Counted from the first letter of the stretch, positions 17,014 through 26,062 are shown. The stretch is DNA of 64,000 nucleotides from CAZKWG01 sp964615375 (GCA_964615375.1 CAZTOW010000007.1:124001-188000); one strand, 5' to 3'. A program made the numbers and translations. Notes: generated by a model from the sequence alone, not told the origin.

Positions 17014-17892
17014 TTGCCCGCCGACAACCTCCCCCGCGACGTGATCCGTGTGCTGTCGACGCACGGCCCCGTCTCGTGGTGGGTGGGCGGCGAGTCGGCG
17101 CTGGCGCGGGGCACCGCCAGCTGCGCGCCCTTCGAGGACGCCGTCTTCCTCTTCCTGCCCATCGGAGGGGAGGGAGAGCGCGCCCTGCTGGAGTCCACGC
17201 GCATGGTGATGGCTGCGCGGCAGGCAGAGGGGGCCTACAACCTCAAGATGGAGGGGAGGGCGCACGCGGGCCTGCCCCTGGCCCGGCACCCGCGCCGGGC
17301 GGAGATCGGGCCCTGGGCCCCCGAGGGCGTCAACCCGGGGCGCCTGCTGGTGGTGCCCTTCGTCCCCGAGCACATCGAGCTCACGCGCCAGGACGGCGAG
17401 CTGCAGCAGCGCCACGTCGGCGACACCCCCGCGGGCAAGGAGCGCCCTGCCGCGGAGGGGCTCTGGCTGAGGGCGGCCTTCGGGGGGATGGCGGCGCCCT
17501 TCGCCCTGATGGTGATCGCGGGGGTCTGGGCGTTTCTGGCTCTCCGCGGACCAGATTATCCATTTCGCCCCATCGCGCTGGTCATGGGGATCCTGGCGGG
17601 CCTGCTGCCGCTGGCCGGGGCGCGCCTGGGGATCCTCGCCCACGCCTACCGCGGCTGGCGGGCGGGGAGGGTGCGGGACGGGGAGGCCCAGCTCCTGGAG
17701 GACGGCCTGCTGGCGCCCGCGAACCTGGACGCGGTCGCCATCCGCCTGCTGCTCCTGGGGGGGGCGTTGCTGTTGATGGTCGCGGGGCTATGGGAGGCGG
17801 CGCTGGCGGGGCTGGCGCTCGGGCTCTCGGGCGTGTGGCTGCTCGTGCCGGTGTGGCTGGTCCACCTCTCCTCGGCCGAGCCGAAGCGCTGA
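17014..17892 (+). CDS. Membrane protein of unknown function
   Basis: 292 residues from a TTG at 17014, four bases after the ileS stop. The N-terminal 150 residues are soluble, strand-rich (FEDAVFLFLPIGGEGERALL, YNLKMEGRAHAGLPL) and distantly reminiscent of an FMN-binding split barrel, but the match is weak. The C-terminal half has about four transmembrane helices (MAAPFALMVIAGVWAFLAL, IALVMGILAGLLPLAGARL, LLLLGGALLLMVAGL, GLALGLSGVWLLVPVWLVHL). Probably co-transcribed with ileS. Function unknown. Confidence 0.8.
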   Translation: MPADNLPRDVIRVLSTHGPVSWWVGGESALARGTASCAPFEDAVFLFLPIGGEGERALLESTRMVMAARQAEGAYNLKMEGRAHAGLPLARHPRRAEIGPWAPEGVNPGRLLVVPFVPEHIELTRQDGELQQRHVGDTPAGKERPAAEGLWLRAAFGGMAAPFALMVIAGVWAFLALRGPDYPFRPIALVMGILAGLLPLAGARLGILAHAYRGWRAGRVRDGEAQLLEDGLLAPANLDAVAIRLLLLGGALLLMVAGLWEAALAGLALGLSGVWLLVPVWLVHLSSAEPKR

Positions 17893-17968
17893 TCGAAGGC
17901 GGCTCGCCATGGCCGCGAGAGAGCGGCCCACCCGCATTCAGGATAGGCTGTCCCGTCATGGAGGTGTC

Positions 17969-19033
17969 GTGTCCGTCGAGCTCAAGGGCGCCAGCGCCCG
18001 CGCCCTGACCGCCGGAATCCTGCTGCTGAGCCGAGCGCGCAGCTTCGGGCTGCGGCTCGACGTCTCCGTCGTGGGGGACCCGGACGACATCGCGCTGGTG
18101 ACGGGTCCGGCGCTGCTCTACAGCCCGGTGCTCCACAGCTGCGGCGTGGGGCGCGGGCTCTCCGAGGGCGGGACGGTCATCCTCCCCGGGCCCGCCGCCC
18201 AGCCGCTCGCCGTGTGCCTGCACACCAACGGGGAGGGGCCCTGGTTCCTGGTGGACCGCTCGGGTCAGGGCGCGCACCCCGCGACCCAGGCCTTCGTGCA
18301 GCTCGCCCGCGATCCCCGGCCGGCAGCGCGGCATGCGGCGCTCACGCTGCAGCGCGCGCTCTCCACCCTGGGCGTCACGGACGAGCCGGCGGTGCTCGAC
18401 CTGCTCTTCGGCGCGCCGGCTCCGCCGCTCGTGCGCATCACCCTGGCGATGCGGGCGGGGAGGGCGATGAGCGGGCGGCAGGGCCCGGGGCTCACCCGCT
18501 ACCTCGTCAGCGAGAGCCCCGACGTCGATCCGCTCACGGCCCCGGTCACCTCCGAGGTGATCGCTGAGGCCCGCGCGTCGGGGCGGCTGGACCAGATGAT
18601 CGACCACCTGGCCCCGCTGCCCCGACTGGCGGCGCGGGAGTGGCTCGCCGAGCTCGACCTGCTGTCCGAGGAGGACGGGGACCGCAGCCTGCCCCTGGTG
18701 CTGGCGCTGGCCGAGCTGTTGAGCCACGTCGTGACCCTGCCCGCACACTGCATGCTCCCGCCGCTCGATCAGCCCAGCGACGCGGTGGCCGCCCACCTCG
18801 GGCGCGCGCTGGGCGCCACCCGCGGGACCGACGACGCCAGCCGCTGCCTCAGCGAGGTCTTCCGCGTCCTGGGCGGACGATTCGTGCCGAACGCTCGTTA
18901 TCCCGTGAGCCTGGAGGGCCCGCCGCCGCCGCCCGACCGGCTGGAGCGCTGGGCCTGGTTCTGCGAGTCCGCCCGCGAGGCGGCCGAGCGCGCCGACGTG
19001 CTCTGGCGGCGCGTCATGGATCCGGTCCAGTGA
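17969..19033 (+). CDS. Hypothetical protein
   Basis: About 354 residues, no family recognised. GTG at 17969 has GGAGG four bases upstream; the open frame extends to 17909, but that extension lacks a Shine-Dalgarno. The N-terminal part has alternating strands (SVVGDPDDIALVTGPALLYS, GPWFLVDRSGQG). The remainder is helical (RLAAREWLAELDLLSEEDGD) and resembles no known domain. Its TGA overlaps the GTG of the KptA/NUDIX fusion gene, so the two products are probably made together. Confidence 0.75.
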   Translation: MSVELKGASARALTAGILLLSRARSFGLRLDVSVVGDPDDIALVTGPALLYSPVLHSCGVGRGLSEGGTVILPGPAAQPLAVCLHTNGEGPWFLVDRSGQGAHPATQAFVQLARDPRPAARHAALTLQRALSTLGVTDEPAVLDLLFGAPAPPLVRITLAMRAGRAMSGRQGPGLTRYLVSESPDVDPLTAPVTSEVIAEARASGRLDQMIDHLAPLPRLAAREWLAELDLLSEEDGDRSLPLVLALAELLSHVVTLPAHCMLPPLDQPSDAVAAHLGRALGATRGTDDASRCLSEVFRVLGGRFVPNARYPVSLEGPPPPPDRLERWAWFCESAREAAERADVLWRRVMDPVQ

Positions 19034-19839
19034 CCCCGCCCAAGCCCAGAGGGCGCCGCGGGCGCCGCGGGGAGCACGGGGCCGACCTGCCGCCGGACAT
19101 CCTCTACCACGCCACCTCGGTGAGCCGGGCGGAGCGCGCCCGCCAGAGCGGGATCCTCGAGCTCAGCCGGGACAACCCTGTCTTCCTCTCGGACACGGAG
19201 GAGGCCGCCTGGCGCGTGGCCCACCGCCAGTCCGACCGCCCCTGCGTGCTCTTCGTGGACGCCGCGCGCGCCCGCCGCGACGGGCTCCGCTTCGAGCGCG
19301 TGCGCCCCGGGCTCTGGCAGGTGGGGCCCATCCCCGCCCGCCACGTCCTCAACCTCCACCCGGGCTTCGCCGAGCAGGCCAGCGCGGGCGGCTTCCTGCT
19401 CTGGGAGGGGGAGCGCGGCCCCGAGCTCGCGCTCATCAAGGTCGAGCGCCGCGTGGGCAGCACCTGGGAGGTCGCCAAGGGCAAGATCGAGCCCTGCGAG
19501 ACCCCGCTCCAGACCTGCCTGCGCGAGATGTGCGAGGAGATGGGCCTGCCGCTCGAGCGCGCCCGGGAGATGGAGATCCTCTCGCCGCTGGGCGTCGTGC
19601 GCTACGGCTTCCAGACCCCGAGCGGCGATCCCCGGCTCAAGACGCTCTTCCTCTACCTCGTGCGGGCTCAGGAGCGCTGGATGGACTTCACGCCGAGCAC
19701 GTCGGAGTCCATCCTGGAGGTGGGCTGGTTCTCCCCCCGCGACGCCGCCCGGATGGTCCACCACCGCTCGCTGCGCCCGCTGATGGACGAGCTTTGTCGC
19801 CGCTTGGAGCGGCGTGAGCCGCTGAGGGAAGGATCTTGA
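19030..19839 (+). CDS. KptA/ART-like lobe fused to a NUDIX hydrolase
   Basis: 269 residues. Residues about 20-110 match the NAD-binding lobe of RNA 2'-phosphotransferases (KptA/Tpt1): ILYHATSVSRAERARQSGIL, VFLSDTEEAAWRVAHR, VLFVDAARARRDGLRFERV and QVGPIPARHVLNL. The N-terminal KptA lobe with its LRH motif is absent. Residues about 115-260 are a NUDIX domain with a perfect box: GKIEPCE, then REMCEEMGL (Gx5Ex7REUxEExGU). A joint role in ADP-ribose or RNA-end chemistry is inferred: the first domain could act on NAD or ADP-ribose-like groups and the second hydrolyse a nucleoside diphosphate product. GTG 19030 overlaps the upstream stop. Without the first lobe, true Tpt1 activity is doubtful. Confidence 0.88.
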   Translation: MTPPKPRGRRGRRGEHGADLPPDILYHATSVSRAERARQSGILELSRDNPVFLSDTEEAAWRVAHRQSDRPCVLFVDAARARRDGLRFERVRPGLWQVGPIPARHVLNLHPGFAEQASAGGFLLWEGERGPELALIKVERRVGSTWEVAKGKIEPCETPLQTCLREMCEEMGLPLERAREMEILSPLGVVRYGFQTPSGDPRLKTLFLYLVRAQERWMDFTPSTSESILEVGWFSPRDAARMVHHRSLRPLMDELCRRLERREPLREGS

Positions 19840-19859
19840 GAGCGCGCGGGTCGGGACTC

Positions 19860-19868
19860 TGCTAGAAT
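19860..19868 (+). promoter_or_regulatory. Extended -10 promoter of the MopE/beta-helix gene
   Basis: TGCTAGAAT (19860-19868) is an extended -10 (TGn plus TAGAAT). The ATG lies at 19896. No good -35 is seen at normal spacing. Confidence 0.45.
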
Positions 19869-19895
19869 ATGCACAGCAACGCTCGGAGCTGACGC

Positions 19896-22800
19896 ATGAG
19901 AATCTCGTCTCTGCCGATCTGGACATCGTTCATCCTGCTGGCCGGCTGCGGCGGCTGCAACCGCGACAAGGACGGGGTCGAAGAGTCCCTGCCGCCGGAG
20001 ATCACCGACGACGACGGTGACGGCTACGAATCGGACGTGGACTGCGACGACGACGACGCGGACGTCCACCCCGACGCGCCGGAGGTCTGCGACGGCGTCG
20101 ACAACGACTGCGACGACGCCATCGACGACGCCGACCCCAGCGTGGACGACAGCACCAAGGACACCTGGTACACCGACCAGGACGGCGACTACTACGGCAC
20201 CGACGACTCGGCGATGCTCGCCTGCTCGCAGCCCTACGGTAACAGCGTCATCGACGGTGGCGACTGCGACGACGACGATGAGGACATCAACCCGGGCGAG
20301 CTCGAGATCTGCGACGGCATCGACAACGACTGCGATGGCGACACTGACATCAACGCCGTGGACGGGGACCTCGTCTACGAGGATCTGGACGGCGACCACT
20401 ACGGCTCGGACGACGTCTCCATCACCGTGTGCCAGGAGACCGAGGGCTACAGCGCGACCCCGGGCGACTGCGACGACGGGGCGGTGAACGTCAACCCCGG
20501 CGAGGTCGAGGCCTGCTTCAACGACATCGACGACAACTGCGACGGTGCGACCGACGACGCCTGCCCCGAGGAGAAGTGCGGCGACATCGAGGAGGACACG
20601 ACCTGGGAGTACAGCGAGCCCGGCTACTTCGTGAGCTGCGACATCGCCGTGCTGGCCGAGCTGCACATCGAGCCGAACACCACGATCTACTTCGCCCCGG
20701 ACGTCGGCATGACGGTGGGCGTGGAGGGCTCGGGCGCGCTGATCATCGAGGCCGCGGACAGCCCCGTCACCTTCACCTCGGGCGTCTCCATCCTCTACCC
20801 CGACGTGGCCTCGGCTCCGGGCGACTGGAGCGGCCTCGTCATCGGCGATGAGGCCGACGAGTACAGCAACCAGCTCGAGGGCCTCTCGGTCTGGTACGCG
20901 GGCGGGGAGGACAGCGACGGCGCGGTCGTCATGGACGGCGCCTCGCTGACCTTCACCGAGGGCGAGGTCTGCGGGAGCGGCGGGGACGGCTTCGTGGCGT
21001 TGAACGGCGCGGAGCCCGAGATCACGGACAGCCTGCTCTGCGACAACACGGGCCACGGCTTCTACGCCGACGACGAGAGCGGGCTCGCGGCCTTCGAGGA
21101 CAACACGCTGAGCGGCAACGGGGCCTACCCCATCAGCGTTCTGGCCAGCTACGGCGACGTCATCGAGGGCACCAACACCATCGACCCGCACGATGAGGAC
21201 GTCTACTACATCGAGCTGCGCGGCGACACCATCATCTCGGACATCACGCTGGCCGCCCAGGACTGTGCCTACGCGATCACCAGCGACGTGAGCATCGCCT
21301 CGGACGGTGGACCGCTGATGACGCTGGAGGACGGGGTCACCATCGCGTTCGCCTACGACGCGGGGCTGACCATCGGAAGCACAGCCGCCTCTGGCGACCT
21401 GACGGTGCAGGGCACCGACCTGGGGGTGAAGCTGACCGCCCTCGACGAGGCCCGCGGCTGGGACGGCGTCACGGTCCAGCAGGGCTCGGACGCGGTGGAG
21501 ATCGAGGGGCTGACCATCGAGTACGGCGGCAACAACGGAAAGGGCAACCTCTACCTGGTCAACGGGAGCGCCGGGATCTCCGTCAGCATCGACGGGTCCA
21601 CGTTTACGCACTCGTCCAGCAACGGGATCTATGTCGGCCCCAAGGTCACCCCGCTCATCGTGGGCTCCACCATCTCCAACAACGATGAGTACGGCGTCAA
21701 CGTCTCCGACTCCGGGGACAGCGAGGGCGGGCTCTACGTCGAGGAGGGCGGCGCCTCCTTCGTGGGCAACGTGATCACGGAGAACAACGCCCCGATCACG
21801 CTGCCGGCCAGCTATCTCGACCAGCTAGACGACTCGTCCTCGTTCACGGGCAACGAGAGCAAGTACATCGAGGTGACGGCCAGCACGGTGACCCGCACGG
21901 GCACCTGGCAGCAGCTCGACCAGGACTACTGGTTCCTGGGGGACGTCAAGATCGAGAACTCCTCGAGCCCCATCGTCACGGTCGCCGAGGGAGCGACCCT
22001 CTACATGGACCCGGACGTCTCGCTGAGCGTCGGCTCGTCCAGCGCGGGCGGGCTGGTCGCGGAGGGCGCGGAGGACGCGCCCGTCACCTTCACCTCCGCG
22101 TCGGACAGCGCCGCGCCCGGTGACTGGGACGGCATCGAGTTCGGCTCCAAGACGGTCACCGGCTCGGAGCTCGCCTACGCGGTGATCTCGTATGCGGGCG
22201 GCAACGGCTACGGCGGCGTCTACATCAGCAGCAGCTCGCCTACGCTGAGCTACTCGGAGGTCTCCTACAGCGACGGGGACGGCGTCTACATCACCGGCTC
22301 GGACGCGGCGCCCGACATCATCGGCTGCACCATCTCGAACAACGAGGAGAGCGGCATCTGGGTCCACACCAACGCGGGACTCGGCGACTTCTCCGAGAAC
22401 ACGCTCACGGGTAACGCCCAGTTCCCCATCACGCTGAGCGTGGACGTCGCCGGCTCTCTGGACGCTGACTCCAGCTACACCGGCAACGGGGACGATCGCG
22501 TAGAGCTCCGGGGGGACACCGTCTCCAGCACCGCATCCTGGACCGGCCTCGAGGTGCCCTACCTCTCCGAGGAGACCATCCTGGTCTCGGCGAACCTCAC
22601 CCTCGGCGCCGGCCTCAGCATGGAGTTCGCAGGCGCGAGCGCGGGCCTGACCATCGGCAGCCTGGCCACGGCCAGCCTGACCATCAACGGCACCAGCTCG
22701 AGCCACGTCACCTTGACCTCGGCGGAGGAGACGCCCACTGGCGGGGACTGGGGCGGCCTGATCCTCTCGACGAACTGCCAGGCGTCCACGCTCAAGTATC

Positions 22801-22970
22801 TGGACGTGACCTACGCGGACGTGAACCTCTACATCAACACCGCCAAGGCGATCACGGTGAACAACTCGAGCTTCACCAACTCGGGCAGCTACGACATCAA
22901 GTGCAGCTCGCGGGCCAGCTCTGTGACCTGGACCGGGACCAACACCTACGTCACCAACTCGGGCTGTTAG
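19896..22970 (+). CDS. Large lipoprotein with MopE-type metal-binding repeats and parallel beta-helix
   Basis: 1024 residues. The signal peptide ends in lipobox LLAGC (Cys at about 18), predicting lipidation. Residues about 35-220 hold several Asp-rich MopE-type repeats (DDDGDGY, DCDDDDADVHP, EVCDGVDNDCDD, EICDGIDNDCDG), which should bind Ca2+ or other metals. From about 230 the protein is a right-handed parallel beta-helix with recurring motifs (APVTFTSASDSAAPGDWDGI, GCTISNNEESGIWV, ENTLTGN) over at least three modules that begin with similar WSGLVIG/WDGIEFG/WGGLILS strands. It is a surface-exposed adhesin or matrix component by inference. The C-terminus has no sorting domain. Such proteins are abundant in Myxococcota. 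Confidence 0.93.
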   Translation: MRISSLPIWTSFILLAGCGGCNRDKDGVEESLPPEITDDDGDGYESDVDCDDDDADVHPDAPEVCDGVDNDCDDAIDDADPSVDDSTKDTWYTDQDGDYYGTDDSAMLACSQPYGNSVIDGGDCDDDDEDINPGELEICDGIDNDCDGDTDINAVDGDLVYEDLDGDHYGSDDVSITVCQETEGYSATPGDCDDGAVNVNPGEVEACFNDIDDNCDGATDDACPEEKCGDIEEDTTWEYSEPGYFVSCDIAVLAELHIEPNTTIYFAPDVGMTVGVEGSGALIIEAADSPVTFTSGVSILYPDVASAPGDWSGLVIGDEADEYSNQLEGLSVWYAGGEDSDGAVVMDGASLTFTEGEVCGSGGDGFVALNGAEPEITDSLLCDNTGHGFYADDESGLAAFEDNTLSGNGAYPISVLASYGDVIEGTNTIDPHDEDVYYIELRGDTIISDITLAAQDCAYAITSDVSIASDGGPLMTLEDGVTIAFAYDAGLTIGSTAASGDLTVQGTDLGVKLTALDEARGWDGVTVQQGSDAVEIEGLTIEYGGNNGKGNLYLVNGSAGISVSIDGSTFTHSSSNGIYVGPKVTPLIVGSTISNNDEYGVNVSDSGDSEGGLYVEEGGASFVGNVITENNAPITLPASYLDQLDDSSSFTGNESKYIEVTASTVTRTGTWQQLDQDYWFLGDVKIENSSSPIVTVAEGATLYMDPDVSLSVGSSSAGGLVAEGAEDAPVTFTSASDSAAPGDWDGIEFGSKTVTGSELAYAVISYAGGNGYGGVYISSSSPTLSYSEVSYSDGDGVYITGSDAAPDIIGCTISNNEESGIWVHTNAGLGDFSENTLTGNAQFPITLSVDVAGSLDADSSYTGNGDDRVELRGDTVSSTASWTGLEVPYLSEETILVSANLTLGAGLSMEFAGASAGLTIGSLATASLTINGTSSSHVTLTSAEETPTGGDWGGLILSTNCQASTLKYLDVTYADVNLYINTAKAITVNNSSFTNSGSYDIKCSSRASSVTWTGTNTYVTNSGC

Positions 22971-23007
22971 TCACCCGTCGCGTGCAGGCGTGACGGGCGC
23001 GTCGCCG

Positions 23008-23028
23008 CCGGGCGCCCAGCGCGCCCGG
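23008..23028. terminator. GC-rich hairpin between convergent genes
   Basis: CCGGGCGC-CCAGC-GCGCCCGG, a perfect 8-bp stem between the beta-helix gene and the convergent thiC. No T-tract follows on either strand. It could act as a bidirectional stop. Confidence 0.4.
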
Positions 23029-23052
23029 TGACGGACCCGGGTCAGGAGCCGA

Positions 23053-24627
23053 TCAGGGCTGCGGCTTGTAGATCTCGCCGCCGCCCTGCTTGAACTCCTC
23101 GGCCTTCTCGGCGAGCCCGCGGGCGCGGTCCATCTCGCGGATCTGCGCCGTGATCTCCATCGAGCAGAACTTCGGCCCGCACATCGAGCAGAAGTGCGCG
23201 ACCTTGGCCGCGGGGGCGGGCAGGGTCTCGTCGTGGAAGCTGCGGGCGGTCTCCGGGTCCAGGGCCAGGTTGAACTGGTCCTCCCAGCGGAACTCGAAGC
23301 GGGCGCGGGAGAGCGCGTCGTCGCGATCCTGGGCGCCCGGGTGGCCCTTCGCCAGATCCGCGGCGTGGGCCGCGATCTTGTAGGCCATCATGCCCTGGCG
23401 GACGTCTTCCACGTCAGGGAGCCCCAGGTGCTCCTTCGGCGTCACGTAGCACAGCAGCGCCGTGCCCATGCTGCCGATCAGCGCCGCCCCGATGGCCGAG
23501 CCGATGTGGTCGTAGCCGGGGGCGATGTCCAGGACCAGCGGGCCCAGCGTGTAGAAGGGCGCCCCGTGACAGATGCGGAGCTGCTCATCCATGTTCTCGC
23601 GGATCTTGTGGAGCGGGACGTGGCCCGGCCCCTCGATCATCACCTGGCAGTCGTAGTCCCAGGCCACCTTCGTGAGCTCGCCCAGGGTGGCCAGCTCACC
23701 GAACTGCGCCGCGTCGTTGGCGTCGGCGATGCAGCCCGGCCGCAGCCCGTCGCCCAGCGAGAAGCTGACGTCGTAGCGGGCCATCAGCTCGCAGAGCCGG
23801 TCGAAGTGCTCGTAGAGGAAATTCTCTTTGTGGTGCGACAGGCACCACTTCGCCATGATCGAGCCGCCGCGGGAGACGATGCCCGTCACGCGGCGCGCGG
23901 TGAGCGGGATGTGCTGCAGGCGGACGCCCGCGTGCAGGGTGAAGTAGTCCACCCCCTGCTCGCACTGCTCCTCCAGCACGTCCAGCATCAGCTCCAGGCT
24001 CAGCTTCTCCGGCCGCCCGCCCACGCGCTCCAGCGCCTCGTAGACCGGGACGGTCCCGATGGGCACCGGGCTGTTGCGCAGGATCCACTCGCGGGTCTCG
24101 CGGATGTTCTTGCCGGTGGACAGGTCCATGACCGTGTCCGCGCCCCAGCGGACGGCGCGGCGGAGCTTGTCCACCTCCACGTCCAGATCGCTGCTGACCG
24201 CGGAGTTGCCGATGTTGGCGTTGACCTTCACCAGGAAGGCCCGCCCGATCACCATCGGCTCCAGCTCAAGGTGGCGCTTGTTGGCGGGGAGGATGGCCCG
24301 ACCGGCGGCGATCTCCTCGCGCACGCGCTCGGGTGCCATGCTCTCGCGCAGGGCCGCGAAGCGCATCTCCTCGGTCAGGATGCCCTGACGGGCGTACCAG
24401 AGCTGCGTGGGGCGGCGGTCTCCGCGCGCCTCCCGCGCGTCGACCCAGGGGCGTCGCCGGGCGGGGAGCCCGGAGCGGGGATCATGACCCTGGGGGCCGC
24501 TCGTGTCGTAGAGCAGGTGGCGCTCGCCGTTGGTGAGCACGACCTCCTCGAAGGGGACGCGCAGCTCGCCCAGCTCCACCTTGTTGCGGCCCGCCGCGGG
24601 CCGCTGCACCGGATCTTCCACGCTCAC
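23053..24627 (-). CDS. thiC: Phosphomethylpyrimidine synthase ThiC
   Basis: About 524 residues. Radical-SAM enzyme that turns AIR into HMP phosphate in thiamine synthesis. Diagnostic segments are NANIGNSAVSSDL, ADTVMDLSTGKNI, GVDYFTLHAGVRL, VSFSLGDGLRPGCIADA, IEGPGHVPLHKI and the C-terminal cluster-binding motif CSMCGPKFCSM (Cx2Cx4C). GTG 24627 overlaps the upstream gene's TGA (GTGA). The frame is open further upstream, but that part has shadow-like composition. No TPP riboswitch is recognisable. No other thi gene is in the window. Confidence 0.97.
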   Translation of the reverse strand: MSVEDPVQRPAAGRNKVELGELRVPFEEVVLTNGERHLLYDTSGPQGHDPRSGLPARRRPWVDAREARGDRRPTQLWYARQGILTEEMRFAALRESMAPERVREEIAAGRAILPANKRHLELEPMVIGRAFLVKVNANIGNSAVSSDLDVEVDKLRRAVRWGADTVMDLSTGKNIRETREWILRNSPVPIGTVPVYEALERVGGRPEKLSLELMLDVLEEQCEQGVDYFTLHAGVRLQHIPLTARRVTGIVSRGGSIMAKWCLSHHKENFLYEHFDRLCELMARYDVSFSLGDGLRPGCIADANDAAQFGELATLGELTKVAWDYDCQVMIEGPGHVPLHKIRENMDEQLRICHGAPFYTLGPLVLDIAPGYDHIGSAIGAALIGSMGTALLCYVTPKEHLGLPDVEDVRQGMMAYKIAAHAADLAKGHPGAQDRDDALSRARFEFRWEDQFNLALDPETARSFHDETLPAPAAKVAHFCSMCGPKFCSMEITAQIREMDRARGLAEKAEEFKQGGGEIYKPQP

Positions 24628-24911
24628 CCTGCCTCGTTGGTGTAGTAGCCGACGCCCTCCTGCGGGCGCATCGGCGAGTCGCGGCGCGAGTAGACCTCGC
24701 TCCGCAGCAGCGAGGCCAGCAGCTGACGACCCGAGGGGCCGTTCCTCAGCCACGTGTCCCGCAGCTTGCGATAGACGGCCTCCTCATCGGCCTTCTCCAG
24801 GCCCGCGATGCGTCGCAGGCACTGATCCAGCCAGGCGGCCGTCTCGTCGTTACAGGGAACCTGGGCCTCCTCGAAGAGGTCCGTGAGCCAGTCCAGATAG
24901 GCGGGTTGCAT
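24624..24911 (-). CDS. Small hypothetical protein upstream of thiC
   Basis: 95 residues, acidic and helical (DWLTDLFEEAQVPCNDETAA, WLDQCLRRIAGLEKADEEAV), no transmembrane helix or signal. ATG at 24911. Its stop overlaps the thiC start by four bases, implying coupled translation. No family recognised; one cannot say if it has a thiamine role. Confidence 0.7.
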   Translation of the reverse strand: MQPAYLDWLTDLFEEAQVPCNDETAAWLDQCLRRIAGLEKADEEAVYRKLRDTWLRNGPSGRQLLASLLRSEVYSRRDSPMRPQEGVGYYTNEAG

Positions 24912-24930
24912 GGGCCCGTTTCTAGCCCAC

Positions 24931-24946
24931 GGACACCCCGGTGTCC
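24931..24946. other. Inverted repeat upstream of the thiC operon
   Basis: GGACACC-CC-GGTGTCC, a near-palindrome in the 48-bp gap between the nuclease stop and the first ATG of the thiC unit. It could be an operator for the thiC unit or a 3' hairpin for the nuclease transcript. No T-tract. Confidence 0.4.
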
Positions 24947-24959
24947 ACCAGCGAGGGCC

Positions 24960-25790
24960 TCAGTTCTGACGGCTCTTGGGGGCGTGCTCGCGGCTGTCCA
25001 CCACGCGCCCCTCCGCGTCCGAGATCGTGGCCCGGTCGCGGTCGTTGTTCCAGATGGGGATGTCGCTGCCCAGGAAGACCTTCAGCGCCGCGCTCGGATC
25101 GCCCTGGTGCTCGCCCACGCCGGAGCGGATCTCGAAGGTGTAGCCCGCCGGCACCGTGATCGCGGGGAGCTGCCAGCTGTGCCCCGTCAGGTCCGTGATC
25201 CGGTAGGCGGAGAGGTCCAGCGGCCCCGTGCTCACGTTGCACACGCGCAGGTACTCGGCGTTCACGTTCTCGCGCTCGTCCCCGCGCCCGTTGGCGTGGA
25301 AGCTCGTGATGTGCAGCTCGCCCTTGTAGCGCTCGTCGCTCCAGATCCCCGCCCCTGAGGCGCGCGCCGCGGCCTGGGCCTCCAGCAGGGAGGAGATGTC
25401 CCCGTCCGCGGGAGCCACGATGAAGACGTGGGCCAGCCCGCGCTCGACGAGGTGCTGGGCGAGGTCCTCGCCGTCCACGCGCACCTCGGCGATGAGGCGC
25501 CCGTAGTGGTCGCGCACGGTGGGGCCGTAGACCAGCGTGACCTGATGCCCGGAGACGAAGGCCTCCGCGGCGTCCCGGGCCTCCGCGGCGAACTCCTCGT
25601 AGGGCTTGATCTCCGGCGTGTTGACCGAGCGGAGCCGCACACGATCGCCCGTGTCCAGGGTCATCGTGTCCCCGTCATAGACGCTGATGACCTGCGCCGT
25701 CCGCGGAGGCGGGGGGGCCGAGGCCGCGCCCGGGGAGGGATCGGCCGCGCGCGCGAGGGAGAGGACCAGGAGCAGGGACGAGAGCGTCAT
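24960..25790 (-). CDS. Secreted SNase-type nuclease fused to a lamin-tail domain
   Basis: 276 residues. A signal peptide (MTLSSLLLVLSLARAA) is followed by a staphylococcal-nuclease-like domain (about 30-150). That domain has VISVYDGDTMTLDTGDRVRL, the family motif LRSVNTPEIKPYEE, VTLVYGPTVRDHYGRLIAEV and HLVERGLAHVF, retaining catalytic Asp, Arg and Glu-type positions. The C-terminal part (about 160-270, LHITSFHANGRGDERENVNA, EYLRVCNVSTGPLDLSAYRI) matches the lamin tail domain, an Ig-like module frequent on secreted bacterial nucleases. Probably degrades extracellular DNA or RNA, with the tail aiding substrate or surface binding. It is upstream of and in line with the thiC unit, probably separately expressed. 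Confidence 0.92.
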   Translation of the reverse strand: MTLSSLLLVLSLARAADPSPGAASAPPPPRTAQVISVYDGDTMTLDTGDRVRLRSVNTPEIKPYEEFAAEARDAAEAFVSGHQVTLVYGPTVRDHYGRLIAEVRVDGEDLAQHLVERGLAHVFIVAPADGDISSLLEAQAAARASGAGIWSDERYKGELHITSFHANGRGDERENVNAEYLRVCNVSTGPLDLSAYRITDLTGHSWQLPAITVPAGYTFEIRSGVGEHQGDPSAALKVFLGSDIPIWNNDRDRATISDAEGRVVDSREHAPKSRQN

Positions 25791-26004
25791 GACTGTCCTG
25801 CGAGCGCACCCCGGGCAGAGCAGGACGCCAGAGCCAGCGGGCGGGGGCCGAGCGGGCGGGGCGGTCGAGCGACGCGACCGGAGCGCGGAGTTCAGAGGGC
25901 AGGGGAGGGCGAGACCTGGAGCGCTTCTTCAAGCACTAACACGGGGTCGCGAGGCTGCGTCCAGCCGCCACGAAATTGTCTCCCGCGATCTTGTCGAACC
26001 GAGG

Positions 26005-26036
26005 ACTTGACCCGTCAAGTTGTGCAGTGCTATGAT
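26005..26036 (+). promoter_or_regulatory. Promoter with operator-like palindrome upstream of capA
   Basis: TTGACC (26007-26012), an 18-base spacer and TATGAT (26031-26036) form a good sigma70-type promoter, 26 bases before the ATG at 26063. The -35 hexamer lies within the perfect palindrome ACTTGAC-CC-GTCAAGT (26005-26020), a likely repressor site. Confidence 0.6.
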
Positions 26037-26062
26037 GCCGAGCACACGCACCCGGGAGCGTC

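Noticed and set aside
24628..24959. TPP riboswitch upstream of thiC
   Set aside because: No CUGAGA-type element or two-arm fold could be drawn; the upstream stretch is a small coding gene followed by a 48-bp gap.
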